NCBI GenBank assembly: GCA_020637195.1
Contig: JACJWK010000008.1
Coordinates: forward strand, 1-64,000
From: Microthrixaceae bacterium
GTDB lineage: Bacteria > Actinomycetota > Acidimicrobiia > Acidimicrobiales > DATDAH01
DNA length: 64,000 nt
Direction: 5' to 3'
Below are positions 54,503-63,217 of the stretch, in pieces; within the stretch, counting starts at the first letter, position 1, and the number at the start of each line of letters is the position of its first letter. A program made the translations under genes and the position numbers. The notes beneath the pieces were generated by a model. The model was not told the DNA's origin. It did not search any database and was given only the letters and a program-made list of their open reading frames with translations.

Positions 54503-55078
54503 TCAGCCGCGCATGCCCCTGCCGTCGCGGATCCGGTCGGCGTACTTTAGTCGATGCGGGCCTCGCGGGTCTCGGCCTTCTTGGCGCCGCCGATGTGGAG
54601 GTTGTACTGCCGGCGCCCGGGGTGAGGGGACTCGAAGCGGCCTGCAGGTCGGGGTCGGCCTCGAGGCGGGCCGCGAGCTTCGGGCGCCAGGCTGAGGTCG
54701 GGCGGGGCGCGACTCGAGGCCCTGGTCCTCGACCCTGACGGCCTCGGCGACGTAGCCAGCCAGGATGTCGGCGCCTGTCGGTGGCCCGTCCACGGACGTG
54801 AGCTCGAGGCGCTTGGCCGAGCGGCTGTTCGGGCCCTGCTCGCGCAGCAGGCCGGCCGGGTCGTCGAGCAGCGCACCCTTGAAGAACATGACCGCCAGGA
54901 AGTCCTTCATCTCCTGGAGGATGAGGATGTTGCGCCCGTCGTGGAGGTAGCAGGGCTTGCCCCACTTGATCTCCTCGGTGAGCCCGCACCCCGTGAGCAC
55001 CGGCCGCAGGGCGGCGATGACCTCGGGCCACTGCTCGGAGTCGGCCAGGTAGGCGTCGACGTCGGCGTAATGCTCCAC
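54503..55078 (-). pseudogene. YdeI/OmpD-associated-like protein (DUF1801 N-terminus), frame broken
   Basis: The first 120 or so codons from GTG 55078 are intact: YADVDAYLADSEQWPEVIAA, EEIKWGKPCYLHDGRNILIL and DFLAVMFFKGALLDDPAGLL, the DUF1801/YdhG fold. The second half shifts frame near 54700 (PKLAARLEADPDLQAA, then YNLHIGGAKKAETREARID, KYADRIRDGRGMRG in other frames), which resembles the YdeI C-terminal motif. It marks the right edge of the indel-rich stretch. Function is unknown. Confidence 0.65.
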
Positions 55079-55103
55079 GCGGTGCAGCGTACGCCCACGG
55101 GCG

Positions 55104-56891
<1,788 letters not shown>

Positions 56892-56984
56892 CGCGGCGAC
56901 TCTCCGGTCGGGGGCGATCGGGGGGACGCCCGGCGACCGGCGCCGGGCCACGCGCCCGACCATGGCACGGTCGCACCTGGCCGG

Positions 56985-57004
56985 ACAGGGTCCAAGGACC
57001 CTGT
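56985..57004. promoter_or_regulatory. 20-bp inverted repeat adjoining the KstR-like site
   Basis: ACAGGGTCCAAGGACCCTGT has perfect 9-bp arms around AA and abuts the KstR-like palindrome on its BVMO-proximal side. It may be a second operator, or a hairpin in the leader if transcription starts upstream. Confidence 0.5.
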
Positions 57005-57020
57005 TTGTAACGCGTTTCAA
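57005..57020. promoter_or_regulatory. KstR-like operator upstream of the monooxygenase
   Basis: TTGTAACGCGTTTCAA is a 16-bp palindrome with one mismatched pair. Its core TGTAACGCGTTTCA (57006-57019) fits TNNAACNNGTTNNA, the published consensus for KstR, the TetR-family repressor of cholesterol catabolism genes in mycobacteria and rhodococci. It lies about 115 nt upstream of the BVMO start in a promoter-sized gap. Confidence 0.6.
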
Positions 57021-57114
57021 TTCTAGGCGCACCCGCCGTCGCGGACGAACCACGGTGGGGGCCCGAGTGCCACCGTGGGTGGCTGGGGGGCCGTCCGCCC
57101 GGGTGGGCGCCGGC

Positions 57115-57399
57115 TCAGCCCTCGAGGCGCTGGAGGGAGCCGACGACGAGCTCGTCGACCTCGAGGCGGCCGATGCGCACGGTGCCGAACCGGGCCCGGC
57201 GGACGCTCAGGCGCCCGATGGCCACGGCGCCGACCGCCAGGGCGCCGAGGGCCGCGGCGCCGAGCACGACGGCCCCGAGGGCGTGGGTGCCCGTGGCGGC
57301 CGCGCCGGACGCCGAGGCGCCGGTGGCGGTGGCGCCGTACGAGACGGAGGAGGGCCCCCGATCCGGGTCAGGGTCCTGGGCGAGGAGGTCGGTGGTCAT
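57115..57399 (-). CDS. Small Ala/Gly-rich hydrophobic protein
   Basis: 94 aa. After a polar N-terminus (about 1-25) comes a stretch with small residues repeating every few positions (GATATGASASGAAATG, then GAVVLGAAALGALAVGAVAIG), then an amphipathic end RRARFGTVRIGRLEVDELVV. The regular G-A-x-x-x-G spacing suggests a beta-rich, repeat-built or membrane-associated fold. ATG 57399 is chosen. I recall similar hypothetical proteins in actinobacteria but no function. It is probably an independent gene between the BVMO and the RCC1 protein. Confidence 0.5.
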   Translation of the reverse strand: MTTDLLAQDPDPDRGPSSVSYGATATGASASGAAATGTHALGAVVLGAAALGALAVGAVAIGRLSVRRARFGTVRIGRLEVDELVVGSLQRLEG

Positions 57400-57462
57400 G
57401 GAACCAGTCTGGCGGTGGCGTCCCACCCGAGCGACGAACGCCGGAGCGGCGGGCCGGCGTGG

Positions 57463-58677
57463 TCAGGGCGCCACCTGGGTGGGGACCCCGACCACGGGCG
57501 TCCCCGACGCCGGGCCGAGGCCCAGCTGGCCGAGGTCGTTGCGGCCCCAGCAGTAGAGCGCCCCACCGGTCCGGATGGCGCACGCGTAGCCCTCGGCCGC
57601 GGTCACCGACACCCAGTCCGCGATGCCGCCGGCGACCGGCGTGGGGGCCGCACGGAAGGGGAAGGCGCTGTTGTCGCCCAGTTGGCGGAAGCTGTTGTCG
57701 CCCCAGCACTCGATGGTCTGGGCGGTGGTGCGGGCGCACGTGGCGCTCGTCCCGCCGGCGACTTCGGCCCAGTCGGTGCGGCCGCCCGTCACCTCGGTGG
57801 GGACGTTCGCGTCGACCGGGTTCTGGCCGGGGAGCCCGAGGGCCGACTGCGTGCTGTCACCCCAGCAGAACAGTCGACCGCCCGTCCGGGTGGCGCACCG
57901 GTGACCGAGGCCGGCGGTGACCGACGCCCACGTCGTCGTGCCGTTGGCGACCGGCGACGGCCGGCGGGTGGCGGTGACCGTCGCGCCGCCGTCGCCCGAC
58001 GCCCCGTGGCTGTCGTCGCCCCAGCAGGAGACCCGGCCGGTGGTCTTGCGCGCGCAGGCCCCGAAGAGCCCGACGCTCACCGAGGCCCAGTTGGTGGCCC
58101 CGCCCGCCACCTCGACGGGCTTGTTGCGGGCGACGTCGCGGCCGCCGTTGCCCAGCGCGCCGAACGTGTCCGCTCCCCAGCAGAACAGCCGACCCGACCG
58201 GATTCCGCACGTGGTCAGCGCCCCGGACGAGACCGACGTCCAGTCCGTGTGCCCACCCGCGACCTGCACGGGGACGGGGCTGGCCTTGCGGCCGTTGCCG
58301 TCACCGCGCTGGCCCGAGCCGTCGGCCCCCCAGCAGAACAGGCGTCCCGTGGTCTTGAGCGCGCAGGTGGTGAAGTCGCCGGCCGAGACCGCGGCCCACT
58401 TCGTGCCCCGCGCCAGCGTCGGCGTGGTGCGGACACCGCCCCAGACGCCGATGCCGAGGGCGCCCCGCCCGTTGGACCCCCAGCAGTAGATCCGACCGGC
58501 CCCGGTGAGCCCGCAGGTGTGGGCCGTCCCCCCGTCCACCTGCTGCCAGTCCGTGATCGACTCGGGCACCGCGTCGGCGCCGGCGACCGCCGGGCCGCTC
58601 GCCACCGCCATCGCCACGAGAGCGACGAGCGCGCTCCCGACGCACCACCACCGCACCGCCCTGCTCCGACCGGCCAT
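57463..58677 (-). CDS. Secreted RCC1-repeat beta-propeller protein
   Basis: 404 aa. A basic N-terminus and a hydrophobic helix (WWCVGSALVALVAMAVAS) followed by AVAGADA form a Sec signal peptide. Seven repeats follow, each with a cysteine pair in C(A/G)-hydrophobic-T/R and x-CWG (for example IYCWGSN, LFCWGAD, VSCWGDD, IECWGDN, LYCWGRN), enough for one seven-bladed propeller. The regular extra cysteines suggest disulfide-linked blades, sensible outside the cell. Role unknown; such propellers usually bind proteins or glycans. ATG 58677 has GGGGG a few bases upstream. Confidence 0.85.
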   Translation of the reverse strand: MAGRSRAVRWWCVGSALVALVAMAVASGPAVAGADAVPESITDWQQVDGGTAHTCGLTGAGRIYCWGSNGRGALGIGVWGGVRTTPTLARGTKWAAVSAGDFTTCALKTTGRLFCWGADGSGQRGDGNGRKASPVPVQVAGGHTDWTSVSSGALTTCGIRSGRLFCWGADTFGALGNGGRDVARNKPVEVAGGATNWASVSVGLFGACARKTTGRVSCWGDDSHGASGDGGATVTATRRPSPVANGTTTWASVTAGLGHRCATRTGGRLFCWGDSTQSALGLPGQNPVDANVPTEVTGGRTDWAEVAGGTSATCARTTAQTIECWGDNSFRQLGDNSAFPFRAAPTPVAGGIADWVSVTAAEGYACAIRTGGALYCWGRNDLGQLGLGPASGTPVVGVPTQVAP

Positions 58678-58778
58678 GACGACCCCCACCACTCGCACGC
58701 ACGCCACCGGCGGCCTGCGCTCCGCGCACGGTACACCTCGCTCGGGCCGGGGGGCGGCCGGGTGCCGAGCCGAGCACC

Positions 58779-58784
58779 TACCGT
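58779..58784 (+). promoter_or_regulatory. Putative -10 element (TACCGT) of the inositol-phosphatase-like gene
   Basis: A TANNNT hexamer ends 6 nt before the ATG at 58791, with no ribosome-binding site between, consistent with a leaderless transcript. Confidence 0.4.
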
Positions 58785-58790
58785 GGGGCG

Positions 58791-59726
58791 ATGCCCGCCG
58801 TCGACGCCGAGGAAGCCCGCCGGCGGCTGTGCGCCCTCGGGGACGTGTTGCAGGACACCGTGATCGCCGCACGAGGCATGGACATGGCGGCCGTGGAGGG
58901 CGAGACGGCCGCGGACACGGTGTACGGCATCGACCGGGTCACCGACGAGGCGCTCGTCGAGTGGTTCGCGGCGCACTGGACCGACGTCAAGCTGGTGTCC
59001 GAGGGGCTCGACGAGCCCGTCGTGCTCGGCGAGCCGGCATGGACGGTGATCGTCGACACCGTCGACGGCACGCGGGGCCTGATGTACGACAAGCGCTCGG
59101 CCTGGGCGCTCGCCGCCGCCGCGCCGCACGGGGGAAGGCTCGGCGACATCGTGGCCGCGGCCATGACCGAGCTGCCCACGACCAAGCAGGGACTCGTCGA
59201 CCAGGTCAGCGCCGTGCGGGGACGCGGCCTGGTCGCCGAGCGCGTCGACCTGCGCACCGGCGACCGGGCGCCGCTCGAGCTGTCGCCCTCCGATGCCACC
59301 GACCTCGAGCACGGCTTCGCCCAGGTGGCCAAGTTCTTCCCGCCGGGCAAGGCCGACCTCGTCGCCATCGAGGCGGCCGTGTTCGACCACCTCGGCGCCA
59401 CGGTGGTCTTCGACGACGAGTACCTCTGCTCCGGGGGCCAGCTCTACGAGCTGCTGGCCGGGCGGGATCGCTTCACCGCCGAGCTGCGCCCCGTCGTGGA
59501 TCCGGCGGCGTTGGCCTGCCACCCCTACGACCTGTGCACCGCGATGCTGCTCGAGGAGGGCGGCGGGGTCGTCACCGATCCCTGGGGCCGTCCCCTCGAC
59601 GCGCCGCTCGACACCACCACCCCGATCGCCTGGGTGGGCTTCGCCAACCCGGCCCTCGCCCGCCGCGTCGGTGGCGTCCTCAACGACGTGCTGCGCGACG
59701 CCGGCTTCGGTCCGCCGGACGCCTGA
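58791..59726 (+). CDS. Inositol monophosphatase family protein
   Basis: 311 aa. The metal site is represented by E71 (LVSEGLDEP) and DTVDGTRG (D89, D92), the family's DPIDGT motif with TV in place of PI/L. The second half has the expected CSGGQLYELLAG and LEEGGGVVTDPWGRPLD region. Members hydrolyse inositol phosphates, fructose-1,6-bisphosphate or PAP. The unusual DTVDGT and the insertion around 150-200 prevent a substrate call. It is convergent with the downstream methyltransferase. Confidence 0.85.
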   Translation: MPAVDAEEARRRLCALGDVLQDTVIAARGMDMAAVEGETAADTVYGIDRVTDEALVEWFAAHWTDVKLVSEGLDEPVVLGEPAWTVIVDTVDGTRGLMYDKRSAWALAAAAPHGGRLGDIVAAAMTELPTTKQGLVDQVSAVRGRGLVAERVDLRTGDRAPLELSPSDATDLEHGFAQVAKFFPPGKADLVAIEAAVFDHLGATVVFDDEYLCSGGQLYELLAGRDRFTAELRPVVDPAALACHPYDLCTAMLLEEGGGVVTDPWGRPLDAPLDTTTPIAWVGFANPALARRVGGVLNDVLRDAGFGPPDA

Positions 59727-59728
59727 CC

Positions 59729-59787
59729 GCGCTCGGACCCGTGCCGCCGGCGTCCAGGCGTCCAGGCGTCCGGCGGGCCCGGAGCGC
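59729..59787. terminator. Compound hairpin between convergent genes, with 9-bp repeats
   Basis: GCGCTC (59729-59734) pairs with GAGCGC (59782-59787) and, inside, CCGCCGG (59744-59750) with CCGGCGG (59770-59776). The loop holds tandem GCGTCCAGG units. It fills the 62-bp gap between the inositol-phosphatase-like and methyltransferase stops. Confidence 0.5.
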
Positions 59788-59788
59788 C

Positions 59789-60607
59789 TCAGGCGGTGGC
59801 GCGGACGAGCCAGGCGGCGCCGCCGAGCTCGATGCCGTCGGGGCCCTCGTGGGGCCGCACGGCGTCGGCGGCGCGGGCGAGGGCCTCGTCGACCAGGGCG
59901 GGCGGGGCGTCGGCGAACCAGGTCCGGCCCACCCCCGAGTCGCGCAGGAACCCGGCGGCGTCGTCGGCGTCGTGGCCCACCCACACCGGCGCGGAGACGG
60001 CCTCGAGGTCGATGCCGCCGAAGCCCGCCTCGGTCAGCAGGGCCGCGACGCGGTCACCGTCGGCGAAGGCGAAGGGCCCGGGCGCGGTGGGGTCGCCCGG
60101 CGGCGGCGGGGCCAGCACCTCGCTGGCGGCGGCCGCAGGCAGGAGCATCCACTCGTTGTCGAGGAGCGACTGCCAGCACACGAACACCAGCCGGGCTCCC
60201 GGCACCATCGAGCCGCGGAGGTTGGCGAACGCCGCCGCGGGCTCGTCGAAGAACATGACGCCGAAGCGGCTGGTGGCGGCGGCGAACGGGGCGGTGGGCG
60301 TGCGCCAGCTGGCGGCGTCCGCCTGGACGAACTCGACGTGGTGCAGGCCCTCGGCCTCGGCGCGCCCGCGCGCCACGGCGAGCATGTCGGGTGAGAGGTC
60401 GACCCCCAGCACCGCACCCCCGTGTCCGACGGCGCGGCCGGTGGCCAGCGACAGGTCTCCGTTGCCGCACCCGATGTCGAGGACCCGCTCGCCCGGCGCC
60501 GGGGCGAGGGCGTCGACCAGCAGCGCGCCGTAGTGGCGCAGGACCCGCGTGTAGCGGTCGGCGTTGTCCGCCCAGTGGGCGCCGGCCTCGTGCTCCCAGT
60601 CGCTCAT
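59789..60607 (-). CDS. Class I SAM-dependent methyltransferase (UbiE/Coq5-like)
   Basis: 272 aa. Motif I is VLDIGCGNGDLSLATG, the acidic strand is LGVDLSPDMLAVARGRA, and SRFGVMFFDEPAAAFANL is motif-II-like. The opening WEHEAGAHWADNADRYTRVL resembles UbiE-family N-termini. The acceptor is unknown. ATG 60607 overlaps the PhoH stop by 4 nt (ATGA), so the two genes are co-translated. Confidence 0.85.
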   Translation of the reverse strand: MSDWEHEAGAHWADNADRYTRVLRHYGALLVDALAPAPGERVLDIGCGNGDLSLATGRAVGHGGAVLGVDLSPDMLAVARGRAEAEGLHHVEFVQADAASWRTPTAPFAAATSRFGVMFFDEPAAAFANLRGSMVPGARLVFVCWQSLLDNEWMLLPAAAASEVLAPPPPGDPTAPGPFAFADGDRVAALLTEAGFGGIDLEAVSAPVWVGHDADDAAGFLRDSGVGRTWFADAPPALVDEALARAADAVRPHEGPDGIELGGAAWLVRATA

Positions 60608-61920
60608 GCGCCGCTGTGGGGCAGCTCGAGGATGCTCGCGGCGAGCGCGGCGATGGGGCTGCGCTCCGAGCGCGACAGCGTGACGTGGGCGAACAACGGG
60701 TCGCCGGTGAGCGCGCTGATGACGGACATGACACCGTCGTAGCGACCGACCCGCAGGTTGTCGCGCTGGGCGATGTCGTGGGTGAGCACCACCCGGCTGC
60801 CCTGGCCGAGGCGGCTCAGCGCGGTGACGAGGACCGGCCGCTCGTACTGCTGGGCCTCGTCGAGGATGACCCACGTGTCGACCAGGGTCCGCCCGCGGAT
60901 GTGGGTGAGGGGCAGCACCTCGAGCAGGTCGTTGCTGACCACTCGATCCATCATGGCCGGGGACGCGATCGACTCGAGGGCGTCGAGGACGGCGGCACCC
61001 CAGGGGGCCATCTTCTCGTTCTCGCTGCCCGGCAGGTAGCCGAGGTCCTGGCCGCCGACCGCGTACAGGGGCCGGAACACGACGATGCGCTTGTGGGTGC
61101 GACGGTTCAGCACGGCTTCGAGGCCCGCGGCGAGGGCGAGGACCGACTTGCCGGTGCCCGCGGGCCCACCGAGCGACACGATGCCGACGTCGGCGTCGTC
61201 GAGCAGGTCCAGGGCCACCCGCTGCTCGGCCGACCGGCCCGTCACGCCGAACAGCCCGTGGCCCGTGTGGAGCAGCCGGGCGCGCTTGTCGGGGTGCAGG
61301 CGCGCCAGCGCGGAGCTGCCGCCGGCGCGCAGCACGAGGCCGGCGTGGCAGGGCAGCTCGCCGGCCTGGTCGAGGTCGGCCTCGCCGTCGGCGTAGAGGG
61401 CCTCGATCACCGAGGCGTCGACGTCGAGCTCGACGAGGCCCGACCACTCGTCCCGGGGCGCCAGCTCGTTGCGGTACTCCTCGGCGCCCAGCCCGAGGAT
61501 CGACGCCTTCAGGCGCAGGGGGAGGTCCTTGGTGACGACGACCACGTCGAGGCCCTCGCGCGCCAGGTGGTCGGCGACCGCGAGGATGCGGGCGTCGTTC
61601 GACCCGTCGCGCATGGGGGGCGGCAGCAGCGCGCCGTCGACGTGGTTGAGCTCGATGCGGACGGTGCCCCCGTGGTCCAGCGGGATCGGGTCGGTCAGCG
61701 AGCCGTGCCGGGTGCGCAGGCCCTCGAGGCTGCGCAGGGTGGCTCGCGCCATGGAGCCGAGCTCGCCGTGGTGGCGTTTGGCCTCGAGCTCGGAGAGCAC
61801 CACGAGGGGGAGCACCACGTCGTGGCCGTCGAACCGCTCGAGGGCCATCGCGTCGGCGAGCAGCACCGAGGTGTCGAGCACGTAGGTGCGCCGATCGGCG
61901 ATGGCCACGGGTTCGGGCAT
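60604..61920 (-). CDS. phoH2: PIN-PhoH fusion (PhoH2-type RNA helicase/nuclease)
   Basis: 438 aa. The PIN domain (about 11-150) begins YVLDTSVLLAD with D16 and has VLSELEAKRHHGELG and acidic residues near SNDAR and TKDL, the expected metal cluster. The PhoH ATPase has a P-loop GGPAGTGKS (251-259), YLPGSENEKMAPW and WVILDEAQQYE (DEAQ 354-357), then GSRVVLTHDIAQRDN. In mycobacteria PhoH2 unwinds and cleaves RNA and has toxin-antitoxin associations; no antitoxin gene lies upstream here. ATG 61920 has GGAGGT 5 nt upstream. Confidence 0.92.
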   Translation of the reverse strand: MPEPVAIADRRTYVLDTSVLLADAMALERFDGHDVVLPLVVLSELEAKRHHGELGSMARATLRSLEGLRTRHGSLTDPIPLDHGGTVRIELNHVDGALLPPPMRDGSNDARILAVADHLAREGLDVVVVTKDLPLRLKASILGLGAEEYRNELAPRDEWSGLVELDVDASVIEALYADGEADLDQAGELPCHAGLVLRAGGSSALARLHPDKRARLLHTGHGLFGVTGRSAEQRVALDLLDDADVGIVSLGGPAGTGKSVLALAAGLEAVLNRRTHKRIVVFRPLYAVGGQDLGYLPGSENEKMAPWGAAVLDALESIASPAMMDRVVSNDLLEVLPLTHIRGRTLVDTWVILDEAQQYERPVLVTALSRLGQGSRVVLTHDIAQRDNLRVGRYDGVMSVISALTGDPLFAHVTLSRSERSPIAALAASILELPHSGA

Positions 61921-62041
61921 GGACGACCTCCGGGGTCGACGGCGAGGGACCCATTGTCGGACCACCGCCCGGCCCGCGCGCGGATGCCCCGTGACTGGGG
62001 GAGCGATCGGCGCGAGGCTTCTCCCGCCGTTCGCGCCCCCG

Positions 62042-63166
62042 TCACGTGGACGTGGCCGTCCCGCGTCCGGCGACGGTGGCCCGGACCTGTCGGGCCATGA
62101 CGAGGTCCTCGCGCGCCTCGACCACGAGCGCGGCGACCGCGGCGCCCGGAGGGCTGATCACCGCGTCGGTGCCGACCGCGGCGCGGTTGGCACCGACGTC
62201 GAGGGCGGCGCCGAGGAAGGCGAGCGCCTCCACCGTGCGGGCGCGGACCACGGGGTCGTGCTCGCCGACTCCGCCGGTGAACACCAGGGCGTCGACGCCC
62301 CCGAGCGCGGCCGCCATCGCTGCGACCATGCCCCGGAGGCGGTGCAGGTAGACGTCGAGGGCGAGGCGACACCGCTCGTCTCCCTCGGCGAGCCCGGCGT
62401 GGACCTCGCGGAGGTCCCCCGAGCGGCCCGACAGCCCCCGCAGCCCGCTCTCGTGGTCGAGCAGGTGCTCGGTCTCGCCGGGGTCGAGCCCGAGCGCCCG
62501 CTGCGCCCACAGGACCGCCCCCGGGTCGACGGCACCCGAGCGGGTGGCCATGACCAGGCCGTCGACCGGCGTGAAGCCCATCGTCGTGTCGATCGAGCGA
62601 CCACCGTCGACGGCGGCGAGCGACGCGCCCGCGCCCAGGTGGCACGACACGACCCGCAACGACTCGACCGGCGCGTCGAGGAGCTCGGCGGCCCGACCCG
62701 CGGCCCACTCGTGGCTGAGCCCGTGGAAGCCGTAGCGGCGCAGGCCCAGCTCGTCGGTCCACCGCCACGGCACGGCGAACACCGCGGCGGCGTCGGGCAG
62801 CGTGCGGTGGAACGCCGTGTCGAAGCACGCCACCACCGGGAGCTGGGCCCGGGTGCTCCGCAGCACGCGGATGAGGGTGCGGGCGGGCGGGTTGTGCAGG
62901 GGAGCCAGGTCGTCGAGGTCGGCCAGCGCCGCCTCCACCGCGTCGTCCACCCGCACCGGGCCGGTGAAGGCGGCACCGCCGTGGACCACACGGACGCCGG
63001 CGGCCGCCACCGGCCCCGCCTGGGCGAGGAACGCGTCGAGCACGTCGGCCAGGTCGTCGCCGGGGGCGGGGCCGTCCTCTCCCGTCGTGACGCGCCCGTC
63101 CGCGTCGACGACGCGCAGCTTCAGGCTGCTCGAGCCCGGATTGGCGATCATCACCCGGTCACCCAC
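62042..63166 (-). CDS. ackA: Acetate kinase
   Basis: 374 aa. MIANPGSSSLKLRV, VVHGGAAFTGP, CFDTAFHRTLP, RRYGFHGLSHEW, SCHLGAGASL, TTMGFTPVDGLVMATRSG and VFTGGVGEHDP cover the ASKHA motifs of AckA. It makes ATP and acetate from acetyl phosphate. GTG 63166 is preferred because GGGGGTG lies 6 nt upstream; GTG 63154 and ATG 63151 are alternatives. Divergent from the phosphoketolase gene, which makes its substrate. Confidence 0.95.
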   Translation of the reverse strand: MGDRVMIANPGSSSLKLRVVDADGRVTTGEDGPAPGDDLADVLDAFLAQAGPVAAAGVRVVHGGAAFTGPVRVDDAVEAALADLDDLAPLHNPPARTLIRVLRSTRAQLPVVACFDTAFHRTLPDAAAVFAVPWRWTDELGLRRYGFHGLSHEWAAGRAAELLDAPVESLRVVSCHLGAGASLAAVDGGRSIDTTMGFTPVDGLVMATRSGAVDPGAVLWAQRALGLDPGETEHLLDHESGLRGLSGRSGDLREVHAGLAEGDERCRLALDVYLHRLRGMVAAMAAALGGVDALVFTGGVGEHDPVVRARTVEALAFLGAALDVGANRAAVGTDAVISPPGAAVAALVVEAREDLVMARQVRATVAGRGTATST

Positions 63167-63217
63167 GGTTCTCACCCCCGACGTTCCACGGTCACGCGCG
63201 CAGGGTAGGACGGCACC

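Larger units (their letters stand above)
45480..54720. other. Indel-rich stretch: every recognisable gene is broken into frames
   Basis: From just after secG to within the YdeI-like gene, each identifiable protein is split over two or three frames, usually by one or two missing bases, whereas both flanks have long intact genes. The tRNA-Leu is also shortened, partly in its G and C runs. Fragments listed below still follow a sensible gene order and carry conserved motifs, which speaks against an old pseudogene graveyard. The simplest reading is uncorrected sequencing deletions over about 9 kb; recent decay of a whole segment is the alternative. Confidence 0.75.

Noticed and set aside
45480..54720. 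A prophage or integrative element bounded by the tRNA-Leu
   Set aside because: No integrase, repressor, structural or transfer gene is readable and no second copy of the tRNA 3' end was noticed; contents look like ordinary chromosomal genes with indels.
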